The position numbers and the translations under genes were made by a program. The notes under the pieces were generated by a model. That model saw only the letters and a program-made list of their open reading frames with translations. It was not told the origin of the DNA and did no database searches. 64,000 nucleotides of DNA from JADZGC01 sp964391595 (GTDB lineage Bacteria; Patescibacteriota; Saccharimonadia; CAILAD01; GCA-016700035). The DNA lies in assembly GCA_964391595.1 (NCBI GenBank), contig CAYMMM010000002.1:1-64000 (forward strand), given 5' to 3'. Numbering within the stretch: the first letter of the stretch is position 1; every line of letters begins with the position of its first letter. Below are positions 35,426-42,641 of the stretch, one piece after another.

Positions 35426-36316
35426 TCAATTGCTTAGCGTGCCTCGTGCTGCTGCATCTAAGAACGCCTGACTGGCAGCATCATCGAGCAGCCAAGGCGC
35501 CTCAGGCTTCACGCCAACTTGAGCACATGCTGTAACAAAAGCCTTTCGCTTATCACTACCCGCATTGATGGCCTCCTCATACGTTGCACCAAGCCTTGCC
35601 ATACGTACAGAGTGACTTAATCTCTTTACGCCGCGCGCACTGGGTTCTTGTACCATCCCTATGTGCTCAACAGGTATACTCCCATCCGCAGGAGACTGAA
35701 ACACCCGTGGCACCTCATTCCACATTGTCTGCGGGAATCTTCCGCCGTGGTACAGTGTCGTAATTATCTCGATAATCCTGTCTGGTTGCGTAGTATAAAT
35801 ATCCGGTGCGTCGTAACCGTGATCCATCACCTTCCAGGCGATGTCGATACCGGTCGCAGTTGCTGCAACTATGAGCTGCTTGAGGAATGCCTGTTGATAC
35901 TGAGGAGTCTCTCCACTCTCTCTAGTATGGTCGGCAAGTGAGAGATAGAACTTCGTGCGAGCAAGCTTTTGTTCTGGGGTGAATTCGGGAGGATCTTCGT
36001 CTTGGCTATACAAAATACTTGCTTCTGATCCAATACCGACATGGAATGATTTTACTTTTCTCACCCCAGCATTTCGTAGAGATTCAGCAAGCTCTAGTTC
36101 GTTGACTACGATGCTGCCAGTACGCATTGAGTAATCGCCAGACATATACGCCTCGAGACTCATCCCTGCTTCGCGGGCTGCTAGCTCGTAGCCATCGATC
36201 TCCGCTAGACGTGCTGTGATTTCACGCTCGCGAAGAAGATCACCCCGAAGCTCTGACCGTGCTGCTGAGTCAATGCTATCTTGCGACTCTCCTTCTCTCC
36301 CACCAACTATTACCAT
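35426..36316 (-). CDS. Hypothetical protein
   Basis: 296 residues from the ATG at 36316; an ATG two codons earlier (36322) is also possible. No signal peptide or membrane segment. The N-terminal 50 residues are a charged helix, the rest mixed alpha/beta, with FHVGIGSEASILYSQDEDPPEF and a C-terminal Ala-rich helix. I recognise no family. TAGAGT (36323-36328, minus strand) ends 6 nt before the 36316 ATG, which favours that start. Confidence 0.55.
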   Translation of the reverse strand: MVIVGGREGESQDSIDSAARSELRGDLLREREITARLAEIDGYELAAREAGMSLEAYMSGDYSMRTGSIVVNELELAESLRNAGVRKVKSFHVGIGSEASILYSQDEDPPEFTPEQKLARTKFYLSLADHTRESGETPQYQQAFLKQLIVAATATGIDIAWKVMDHGYDAPDIYTTQPDRIIEIITTLYHGGRFPQTMWNEVPRVFQSPADGSIPVEHIGMVQEPSARGVKRLSHSVRMARLGATYEEAINAGSDKRKAFVTACAQVGVKPEAPWLLDDAASQAFLDAAARGTLSN

Positions 36317-36370
36317 ATCCATACTCTACCACAGCAACAAGGCTGATCTGTGCTGGCACCTAGTTCGTGA

Positions 36371-36931
36371 TTACTTCAAACGTTCGAGGTAGGCGCCAGT
36401 ACGCGTATCTACTTTCACCATGTCGCCTGCCTTAATGAAGAGCGGCGCTTGTACTTCGATGCCAGTCTCGAGCTTCACAGCCTTAGTAGCACCAGCAGCC
36501 GAGTTACCCTTGTCAGAGCCTGGTGCCTCCACTACCTTCAGTGGGACATTCTTCGGCCACTCAAAGCCGATGATTTGACCCTGGAAGAGATAGCCTTCGA
36601 TCTCACCACCCTCTACGATGTACTTCGGCAGATCAGCATCTACCTTAGTTGAAACTTCATGCGTCTCATACGACTCCATGTCCATAAGCGAGTGAATATC
36701 ACCCTGCGTGTACAGATACTGGAGCTTCACGCGCTGTAAGTCAGCAGGCTTCACGCGCTCATCATTACGAAACGTGCGGTCAATTACCCCGCCGGTGATG
36801 AGATTCTTAAGCTTAGTATTCACGATTGACCCGCCACGTCCCATTTGCTTCTGGGCGTAATCTACTACCTTATATGGCGCGCCATCAATCTCTATCAGAG
36901 TGTCTTTGCGTAAATCAGTTGGTCCGTACAT
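36371..36931 (-). CDS. efp: Translation elongation factor P with arginine at the loop tip
   Basis: 186 residues, standard three-domain EF-P: KOW-like N domain, OB domains ending in IKVDTRTG-type VKVDTRTGAYLERLK. EF-P relieves ribosome stalling at proline runs. The tip residue that is Lys34 in E. coli (PGKGQ) is Arg32 here (QMGRGG), as in the rhamnosylated Pseudomonas type; no EarP gene is seen in this window. AGGAGA lies about 11 nt before the ATG. It follows a structured element after rpsR. Confidence 0.95.
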   Translation of the reverse strand: MYGPTDLRKDTLIEIDGAPYKVVDYAQKQMGRGGSIVNTKLKNLITGGVIDRTFRNDERVKPADLQRVKLQYLYTQGDIHSLMDMESYETHEVSTKVDADLPKYIVEGGEIEGYLFQGQIIGFEWPKNVPLKVVEAPGSDKGNSAAGATKAVKLETGIEVQAPLFIKAGDMVKVDTRTGAYLERLK

Positions 36932-36960
36932 ATCTTATAGGTCTCCTATATTACTCAGGA

Positions 36961-37078
36961 GGCACGTAAGCTTGGATGAGCCGCAAGGCAGCGGCGAGAA
37001 TCGCAGCGGAGCTTACTAGTTGTAAGTAGAGCGAGACTCACAGACCGCTAACGAAGCGGCTCGCCAAGATCGCGTGCC
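36961..37078 (-). ncRNA. Structured element 1 after rpsR (family shared with 50067-50185)
   Basis: A 118-nt imperfect long hairpin starting 3 nt after the rpsR stop. Outer to inner, in plus-strand coordinates: GGCACG (36961-36966)/CGTGCC (37073-37078); 4x4 internal loop; CTTGG (36971-36975)/CCAAG (37064-37068); AT opposite G; GAGCCGC (36978-36984)/GCGGCTC (37056-37062); a 71-nt apical region with AGCGG/CCGCT, GCGA-GAA-TCGC and CTTAC-TAGTT-GTAAG. Strand is assigned from the surrounding genes; it could act as RNA between rpsR and efp or be an inserted palindromic repeat. No T-run. Confidence 0.6.
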
Positions 37079-37080
37079 GA

Positions 37081-37293
37081 TTATTTGACGACGAATGGAA
37101 GCAGCGCCAAGTGTCTAGCCCGCTTCAAAGCCTGAGCCAGCAAACGCTGATGTTTCATAGAAGCGCCAGTACGCTTGCGACCTTCGATCTTGCCAACGCT
37201 ATTTACGTAACGCTGCAAAAGCTTGACGTCTTTGTAGTCGATGACTTCGATGTCTTCGCTATACAGACGGTTTTGTTTACGAAATTCTGCCAT
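37081..37293 (-). CDS. rpsR: 30S ribosomal protein bS18
   Basis: 70 residues with the family core IDYKDVKLLQRYVNSVGKI and RKRTGASMKHQRLLAQALKRARHLALLPF. It binds 16S rRNA with S6. Last gene of rpsF-ssb-rpsR, the usual order. Confidence 0.97.
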   Translation of the reverse strand: MAEFRKQNRLYSEDIEVIDYKDVKLLQRYVNSVGKIEGRKRTGASMKHQRLLAQALKRARHLALLPFVVK

Positions 37294-37319
37294 GTTTCTA
37301 TACTATCCTTTCATGATCC

Positions 37320-37769
37320 CTAGAATGGGATGTCATCCAAATTAATCTCATCATCACCCATATCTTCTATCTCCGGTGCGCTCTTTCCAGCCTTTTTCGC
37401 CACTGGCGCGTCGCTCGAACCACCGCCATCACCAGGTCCGCCAATAAAGTTTATATCGGTTGCAACGATTTCGGTGCGTGAACGCTTACCGCCATCCTGA
37501 GCTTCCCACTGACGGGTCTGCAGACGACCGACGATGAGTGCGCGTCTGCCTTTGGTCAAATATTGACTCACTAGCTCACCAAGTTTGCCCCAAGCTACAA
37601 CATCATGGTATTCAACCGCATCTTTACGGTCTCCACTCTGTGGATCTTGCCAGCTGCGGTTTGTGGCGATCGCAAAACTTGCCACCGATTGACCCGAAGG
37701 TGTAGTGCGCAGTTCAGGGTCTCGCGTCAGATTACCCATGATGATTGCTTGATTGAAGTCCTTAGCCAT
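37320..37769 (-). CDS. ssb: Single-stranded DNA-binding protein
   Basis: 149 residues: an OB fold (1-105) with NQAIIMGNLTRDPELR and AWGKLGELVSQYLTKG, a Gly/Ser-rich linker and the acidic tip DEINLDDIPF that recruits replication partners. Lies between rpsF and rpsR as usual. Confidence 0.96.
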   Translation of the reverse strand: MAKDFNQAIIMGNLTRDPELRTTPSGQSVASFAIATNRSWQDPQSGDRKDAVEYHDVVAWGKLGELVSQYLTKGRRALIVGRLQTRQWEAQDGGKRSRTEIVATDINFIGGPGDGGGSSDAPVAKKAGKSAPEIEDMGDDEINLDDIPF

Positions 37770-37800
37770 AGTTTACTGTTCCCTTTCTTCTACTCAATTA

Positions 37801-38196
37801 TTATTGTTCTGCGTCGGCTACTTTGTCTTGCGTTTCTTCTACGTCTTCTGACTTTTTGGACTTTGCAGAGACCTTCTTCGAGCCATCCGACTTGGGCTTC
37901 TGGATAGTCTTGATGTCTTCAAGAGATACTACCAAGTAGCGCATCACTTCATCCGTAATACGCAGGGTATTATCGAGCGATTGAACCTGACTCGGATCAA
38001 TCTTCACCTGAAAGAATACATAGATTCCCCAGTCTTGTTTTTTGATCTTGTAAGCTAGCTTGCGCTTACCCCAGTTGTCTTTTTTCTCAATCTCGCCACC
38101 GAGCCCAGTAATTATGGTCTCGACTTTAGTAATTGCACGCTCGACATCTATCTCGAGGTCAGGGTGCAACACTACTGCAACTTCATATTGTCGCAT
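37801..38196 (-). CDS. rpsF: 30S ribosomal protein bS6
   Basis: 131 residues. The S6 ferredoxin-like fold fills 1-95 (MRQYEVAVVLHPDL; KRKLAYKIKKQDWG). The last 35 residues are a Lys/Asp/Glu-rich tail, longer than usual. AAAGGATATAC precedes the ATG. Confidence 0.96.
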   Translation of the reverse strand: MRQYEVAVVLHPDLEIDVERAITKVETIITGLGGEIEKKDNWGKRKLAYKIKKQDWGIYVFFQVKIDPSQVQSLDNTLRITDEVMRYLVVSLEDIKTIQKPKSDGSKKVSAKSKKSEDVEETQDKVADAEQ

Positions 38197-38242
38197 GTAT
38201 ATCCTTTCTTCGGTTCCCTACAGACTTACGCCTATAGCTTCA

Positions 38243-38264
38243 CTGGAATTCTTTACGATTCCAG
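38243..38264 (-). promoter_or_regulatory. Hairpin in the rpsF leader
   Basis: A 7-bp stem CTGGAAT/ATTCCAG with an 8-nt loop lies in the ~97-nt rpsF 5' leader. Leaders of rpsF in other bacteria carry S6:S18-binding hairpins; this one has no obvious match to that motif beyond position. Confidence 0.4.
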
Positions 38265-38299
38265 TAAAAAGGTTACTTATTTGATCTAACAATACCGTA

Positions 38300-38328
38300 A
38301 TTGTACCGAAAATACATCTGTACGTCAA
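38300..38328 (-). promoter_or_regulatory. Promoter of the rpsF-ssb-rpsR operon
   Basis: Minus strand TTGACG (38323-38328), 17-nt spacer, TACAAT (38300-38305). It overlaps the -35 region of the divergent gene at 38358. Confidence 0.75.
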
Positions 38329-38344
38329 GCAGGATAATTAGGGG

Positions 38345-38358
38345 TATAATGCAGGCTA
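38345..38358 (+). promoter_or_regulatory. -10 box directly before the PRC-barrel gene
   Basis: A perfect TATAAT (38345-38350) + 7 nt + ATG at 38358: a leader of 0-1 nt. Confidence 0.55.
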
Positions 38359-38891
38359 TGCACTGTCTGGCCAGCAAATTGCTCAACTCATGGATGATGG
38401 ACCGAGATAGCGAACAAACACCCCTCATCGGCCTTATAGAAGAAATTGTTCTCGATCCAGAAACTTTGAAGGTTGCCCTCTTTGGCCTCGGTGTTGGCCG
38501 AGGACGAACTAAGTTTTTTGTACGCAGCGATCAGACACACTTCGATCGCACCAGCGGAATGATGCAAACGCATTTCGATGCTGTTGGTGAAACAGATGAC
38601 TTCATTCGCGAACACGACATCTTGCGCACGCACTGCACACTAATCGGTTATCGAGTAGCAGACGAAACGGGACGGTATCTGGGTTCTGTCCGCGACTACA
38701 GTCTCACCTCACAGCTCTTTCAAGTTGAACGTCTCTACATTACTTCACCCTTCTGGAAAAGACTTCGTACCCCGCAGCTCATCATTGCGCGCACCCAAGT
38801 TCTCGAGGTAATACCAGCAAAAAAACTTGTGCAGATCAAAAACATTAAGCCTGCCCAGCGGAGTCGTGCTAGCCAAGCAATACCCGCTTAA
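38358..38891 (+). CDS. PRC-barrel-like domain protein
   Basis: 177 residues. Two strand-rich halves resemble PRC-barrel repeats: LIEEIVLDPETLKVALF (about 24-40) and the second half with YRVADETGRYLGSVRDY (about 104-120). PRC-barrels serve in RNA processing or photosynthetic assembly; the function here is unknown. Start at 38358 fits the -10 box; an ATG three codons upstream lies on the box itself. Confidence 0.65.
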   Translation: MHCLASKLLNSWMMDRDSEQTPLIGLIEEIVLDPETLKVALFGLGVGRGRTKFFVRSDQTHFDRTSGMMQTHFDAVGETDDFIREHDILRTHCTLIGYRVADETGRYLGSVRDYSLTSQLFQVERLYITSPFWKRLRTPQLIIARTQVLEVIPAKKLVQIKNIKPAQRSRASQAIPA

Positions 38892-38983
38892 AATCTGTTG
38901 TCATAAATACTACAATGTTCGGTTCTTGTCTGCTTGTGCTTACTTTGTCGCTCACCTATGATTGATACAGAAAAAGGAGGGTT

Positions 38984-39058
38984 GTGGGCTTGGTTACAGT
39001 AGCACTCTGGCTAGTTGCCATCGCCGTCTGCGTTCGCGCAGTTGTGGTGTCACGCTAG
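38984..39058 (+). CDS. Possible 24-residue membrane peptide
   Basis: GTG start 3 nt after AAAAAGGAGG (38971-38980), then MGLVTVALWLVAIAVCVRAVVVSR, one hydrophobic helix with a basic end. The spacing is shorter than ideal. The surrounding 38892-39112 gap has nothing else I can name. Real only if expressed; chance is possible. Confidence 0.3.
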   Translation: MGLVTVALWLVAIAVCVRAVVVSR

Positions 39059-39112
39059 ACAAAATAGAACGATAAAACGAGACAGAAAGATAGAGAACGC
39101 ACCACATAGTGG

Positions 39113-39709
39113 TTATCCATTGTCTTCTAAGACTTGCTTTATGTCTGAGTAGCGAAATCCCTTGCGAAGCAAGTATTGAATGAGTTTTTCAGGCGCCGGA
39201 TATTGCTGGCGCTTTTTTTGTACCAATCGTGCTATCTGGCTCTTGGTTTCTTCGCCCCCTATATGAGCAAGTGCCTCTTGGATAGTACTGGAGTTTATAT
39301 TTTTCTTCATCAACTCAACTCGTATGGTGGCTAGTGAACGATTTTGATCCATCCGCATGCGTATCCACCGATTCGTAAAATCTTCATCATCAAGATACTT
39401 TTCATCAGTGAGTTTCTTGATGATTGATTGTATAACGCTTGAGGAAAATTCTTTCTTGCGCAGATAGTCACTCAACTCACCAGTGCTACGGATGCGATAT
39501 GACAAGTAGCGCAGGCTCGAGGCATAAGCTTTAGCTTCGATGGATTGAGTCTTGAGTGATTCGATGTCCTCGGCAGAAAGCTCATCCCCCACATGCAATC
39601 CCCGAGCAGCAACCTGGAAGTCCGAAAGCCCGCAGACGAACTCCCCATCCACCATCACATTGATATAGCTAGCACGTCTCTGTGGTTTAAGATCGGTAAT
39701 TGTTGGCAC
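39113..39709 (-). CDS. recX: RecA regulatory protein RecX
   Basis: 198 residues from a GTG at 39709, chosen because AAAGGG lies just upstream and the longer frame would run into recA. Three-helix RecX repeats: AYASSLRYLSYRIRSTGELSDYL, then VIQSIIKKLTDEKYLDDEDF and SQIARLVQKKRQQYP. An N-terminal beta extension (1-50) precedes the core. It limits RecA filament growth. 25 nt after recA. Confidence 0.9.
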   Translation of the reverse strand: MPTITDLKPQRRASYINVMVDGEFVCGLSDFQVAARGLHVGDELSAEDIESLKTQSIEAKAYASSLRYLSYRIRSTGELSDYLRKKEFSSSVIQSIIKKLTDEKYLDDEDFTNRWIRMRMDQNRSLATIRVELMKKNINSSTIQEALAHIGGEETKSQIARLVQKKRQQYPAPEKLIQYLLRKGFRYSDIKQVLEDNG

Positions 39710-39734
39710 AGAAAGCCCTTTCAGTGCACCCCAC

Positions 39735-40805
39735 TCATTTCCCTGCTTTGGCAAGCTCACGAATTTGCTTATCAAGCTCCGATACAACCTTTGGATGTTC
39801 ATCCAAGAAGGATTTTGCAGCCTCACGCCCCTGCCCAATCTTTTCGTCCTTATAGGAGAACCAGGAGCCGGCCTTTTGAATCAGCTCGTATTTCACGGCA
39901 AGATCAATCATATCTCCAGATTTTGATATACCTTGGTTAAACATAATGTCAAACTCAGCGATCTTAAATGGTGCTGCAATCTTGTTCTTCACCACTTTGA
40001 CCTTCACGTGGTTACCTATACTCTGATCACCTTCTTTAATCTGTTCGGTGCGGCGAATGTCCAAGCGCACTGAAGCATAGTATTTAAGGGCATTGCCACC
40101 TGCGGTGACTTCTGGGTTGCCAAACATCACGCCAATCTTCATGCGCAGCTGATTAATGAAGATAACCGTACACTTAGACTTACTAATCACGCCGGTCAGT
40201 TTACGAAGTGCCTGACTCATCAATCTGGCTTGCAAACCAACGTGCGCATCGCCCATCTCACCTTCTATCTCCGCTCGTGGAACGAGAGCTGCTACTGAGT
40301 CAACGACTACGATATCTACGGCAGCTGAACGCACGAGTGTCTCCGTGATTTCAAGGGCCTGCTCGCCTGTGTCTGGCTGCGAAATCAACAGGTCATCTAG
40401 ATTTACACCGATGCGAGAAGCGTATTCTGGATCAAGTGCGTGCTCTGCATCGACAAATGCAGCCAAACCACCCGACTTCTGCACTTCTGCAACTGCGTGT
40501 AGCGCAAGCGTGGTTTTACCACTTGATTCAGGTCCGTAGATCTCTATAATGCGTCCTTTCGGGATGCCACCTCCTAGAGCGAGATCCAGTGCAAGACTCC
40601 CTGTGGGAATCGTCTCAACATGTACATGCATGCCCTCGCCGAGCCGCATAATTGAACCCTTGCCAAACTGACGCTCTATCTGGTCAACCGCTAGTTCTAC
40701 AGCTTTGAGGCGAGCTGCTTTTTCGTTCTTGGTATTCTTCGGGTCTACTTCCATAACGGCATTCTCTTTCGTCTTAGTTGACTTGTCGGCTTGAGCTACT
40801 GGCAT
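39735..40805 (-). CDS. recA: Recombinase RecA
   Basis: 356 residues. Walker A GPESSGKTT (about 90-98), the LEITETLVRSAAVDIVVVDSVAALVP Walker B region, NQLRMKIGVMFGNPE (L2 loop) and a shortened acidic C-terminal tail. It catalyses strand exchange and co-proteolysis. AGGAGAGG precedes the ATG. No recognisable SOS box near the promoter. Confidence 0.98.
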   Translation of the reverse strand: MPVAQADKSTKTKENAVMEVDPKNTKNEKAARLKAVELAVDQIERQFGKGSIMRLGEGMHVHVETIPTGSLALDLALGGGIPKGRIIEIYGPESSGKTTLALHAVAEVQKSGGLAAFVDAEHALDPEYASRIGVNLDDLLISQPDTGEQALEITETLVRSAAVDIVVVDSVAALVPRAEIEGEMGDAHVGLQARLMSQALRKLTGVISKSKCTVIFINQLRMKIGVMFGNPEVTAGGNALKYYASVRLDIRRTEQIKEGDQSIGNHVKVKVVKNKIAAPFKIAEFDIMFNQGISKSGDMIDLAVKYELIQKAGSWFSYKDEKIGQGREAAKSFLDEHPKVVSELDKQIRELAKAGK

Positions 40806-40842
40806 ATCACCTCTCCTATCTTATATGAATTATCTTAAATCG

Positions 40843-40872
40843 ATAATACCGAACACTTACCGATCATGTCAA
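40843..40872 (-). promoter_or_regulatory. recA promoter
   Basis: Minus strand TTGACA (40867-40872), 18-nt spacer, TATTAT (40843-40848). Leader about 30 nt. Confidence 0.75.
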
Positions 40873-40891
40873 GCGTCTTTTGTTCGTATAC

Positions 40892-40925
40892 ATAAAATTG
40901 CCGCCCCGATTACACGGAACGGCAA
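40892..40925 (-). terminator. Terminator after the 40931 gene
   Basis: Minus strand TTGCCG-TT-CCG-TGTAAT-CGG-GG-CGGCAA followed by TTTTATG. The stem has a symmetric 2x2 mismatch. Confidence 0.6.
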
Positions 40926-40930
40926 AGTAT

Positions 40931-41512
40931 TCACTTGAGCATAAGAAGCATCCCGACAAGTTCCTCAGGAAACAGGCTCGCTTTGGTCAGCTTGGCACGA
41001 AATGCGCCCGACCACTTGTCTTCAGCTGAGAGAATGACACCGAGCTCCTCCTCCAAGAATGGATTGAGAAGATCTTTCAAGATCTGTTCTGCTGTCTTGC
41101 CAGTCTTAATGCTGACTGCAGCTAGGAGTTTGCGCTGGGGGTCGCTCAGAGCTGGCAAGAGCTTGGGGTCAACCTTGTAGCGAGTGATATCGAGGTACAC
41201 GCCCACACTACGCGGAACCGTCAATGTGATCTGGATCTGATCGGTACGTGGCCCGACGCGCACTACCAAATCAGCCTCCTCGATACGCATGGCATTGTCG
41301 TCAGATCGCATCACAGCCAGTTCAACCGGCGGCTTCGAACGGATCTTGGCGTTGACTCGTGCCTGGAAGGCCTTCTGTAGGGCATTCGTGATCTGAGGTG
41401 GCGACATCGCCCCACGACTGACTCCAAGTCGCGCATCGAGTTCACGAGGCGACAATGCCTCATACTCCAACAGAAGCGTCTCGAGAATTTCTCTCACTCG
41501 ATCTGTATTCAC
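40931..41512 (-). CDS. Hypothetical protein
   Basis: 193 residues from a GTG with AAGGAGAG just upstream. The first 60 residues look like a helix-turn-helix (LSPRELDARLGVSRGAMSPPQITNALQKAF); the rest is mixed alpha/beta with LTVPRSVGVYLDI. I recognise no family. A DNA-binding role is only a guess from the N-terminus. It lies between the rodZ-like gene and recA with its own terminator. Confidence 0.55.
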   Translation of the reverse strand: MNTDRVREILETLLLEYEALSPRELDARLGVSRGAMSPPQITNALQKAFQARVNAKIRSKPPVELAVMRSDDNAMRIEEADLVVRVGPRTDQIQITLTVPRSVGVYLDITRYKVDPKLLPALSDPQRKLLAAVSIKTGKTAEQILKDLLNPFLEEELGVILSAEDKWSGAFRAKLTKASLFPEELVGMLLMLK

Positions 41513-41600
41513 AGCTCTCCTTACATACTTCAGTAGGTACGATCAGGACAACGATACCATTCAAACAACACCTACTCAAGCACAAGCGACATAGAGGAAA

Positions 41601-42641
41601 TTATCGAATTGGCGTTGCGCTATCAAGCGAGAATACGACACCTTGCTGCACCTCACCCAGACCACCAAGCACACCGAGATCTTGATTTTGAGCCGCCTTA
41701 TTACTCAAAGTAACCGCAGTCGCGCCGGCATTACTCGTACTCAAGGCAAGCTGCTTTGAGGCCGTAAAGGTCTGAGGTTGATCAGGCTGTACGGCAGCCT
41801 TGTAGACCTCCTTCCCGTCAGCTAAGATCGTGAGGTTAATCGGTGCATTCTTTGCAGTAACAGTAATTTTTACCCCTTCGGTCACCTCTCCAACTGAAGG
41901 AGTTGGCGTAGGGCTCGCTACTTTCGGCAGGCTGGCAGTAATGATATACGTTTCAGCTGCGGTTTTGCCAAGTCTATTCTTGGCCGAGAGGCGAATTTCA
42001 TTGCGACCATCCACGACCGCGATGCGTTCTCGAAAACTCCCATCAGCAGCTACAAGTACTGGCGAATCATTAATGTACAGGTCAGCACCACCATCGACTC
42101 GCCCAGAAATATAGCCGAAGTTCGTAGTCACTACAGTCGCCTCAGAGGTATTGATGTTGATCCGAGGTGGCGCTGATAGCACCGCCACTTGCCAGCCGAT
42201 ATATAAGACCACCACCGCAAACATGGATAGGATAGAAACGAGCAAAAAAGTGCGTGGAGTAACAATCATTCTGTTCGAGCGAATCGGCTTCAATCCAAGC
42301 TTCACAGACCCGCCATGCTTACGTCGCGATTGACGACGCATCTCCCTCTCTGATGCTCTCTCTCGCTCATAAATCTTCATAATAGGCTTGGGATCTAAGC
42401 CAAGATAATCAGCATAGTTGCGTACGTAGCCGCGCGAGTACACATCATCCTTCAGAGAGTCGTAATCACCCGATTCGATCGCCTCAAGATAACTAAGTCG
42501 AATACGTGTCGCTTGTTCTGCCTCAGAAAGGGCGATCTCCAAGCTTTCTCGACGGTGCTTGAGTATGGCCGCTAGTGGCTGGTTGGCACTACGTCGTGCC
42601 CGGGGGCTAGGTACGGTCGATGCGATAGGGCGTTCATTCAT
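41601..42641 (-). CDS. RodZ-like membrane protein with HTH domain
   Basis: 346 residues from the ATG at 42641, which overlaps the ftsK stop by 8 nt. A cytoplasmic HTH_25 domain (about 20-85; ILKHRRESLEIALSEAEQATRI, then YSRGYVRNYADYLGLD), a basic linker, one membrane helix (about 137-155) and exported Ig-like beta domains, the RodZ layout. RodZ links MreB to the wall machinery; with ftsK next door a role in shape or division is likely (inference). Confidence 0.8.
   Translation of the reverse strand: MNERPIASTVPSPRARRSANQPLAAILKHRRESLEIALSEAEQATRIRLSYLEAIESGDYDSLKDDVYSRGYVRNYADYLGLDPKPIMKIYERERASEREMRRQSRRKHGGSVKLGLKPIRSNRMIVTPRTFLLVSILSMFAVVVLYIGWQVAVLSAPPRININTSEATVVTTNFGYISGRVDGGADLYINDSPVLVAADGSFRERIAVVDGRNEIRLSAKNRLGKTAAETYIITASLPKVASPTPTPSVGEVTEGVKITVTAKNAPINLTILADGKEVYKAAVQPDQPQTFTASKQLALSTSNAGATAVTLSNKAAQNQDLGVLGGLGEVQQGVVFSLDSATPIR

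Noticed and set aside
40806..40880. SOS (LexA) box at recA
   Set aside because: No GAAC-N4-GTTC or CTGT-N8-ACAG palindrome is present near the promoter.
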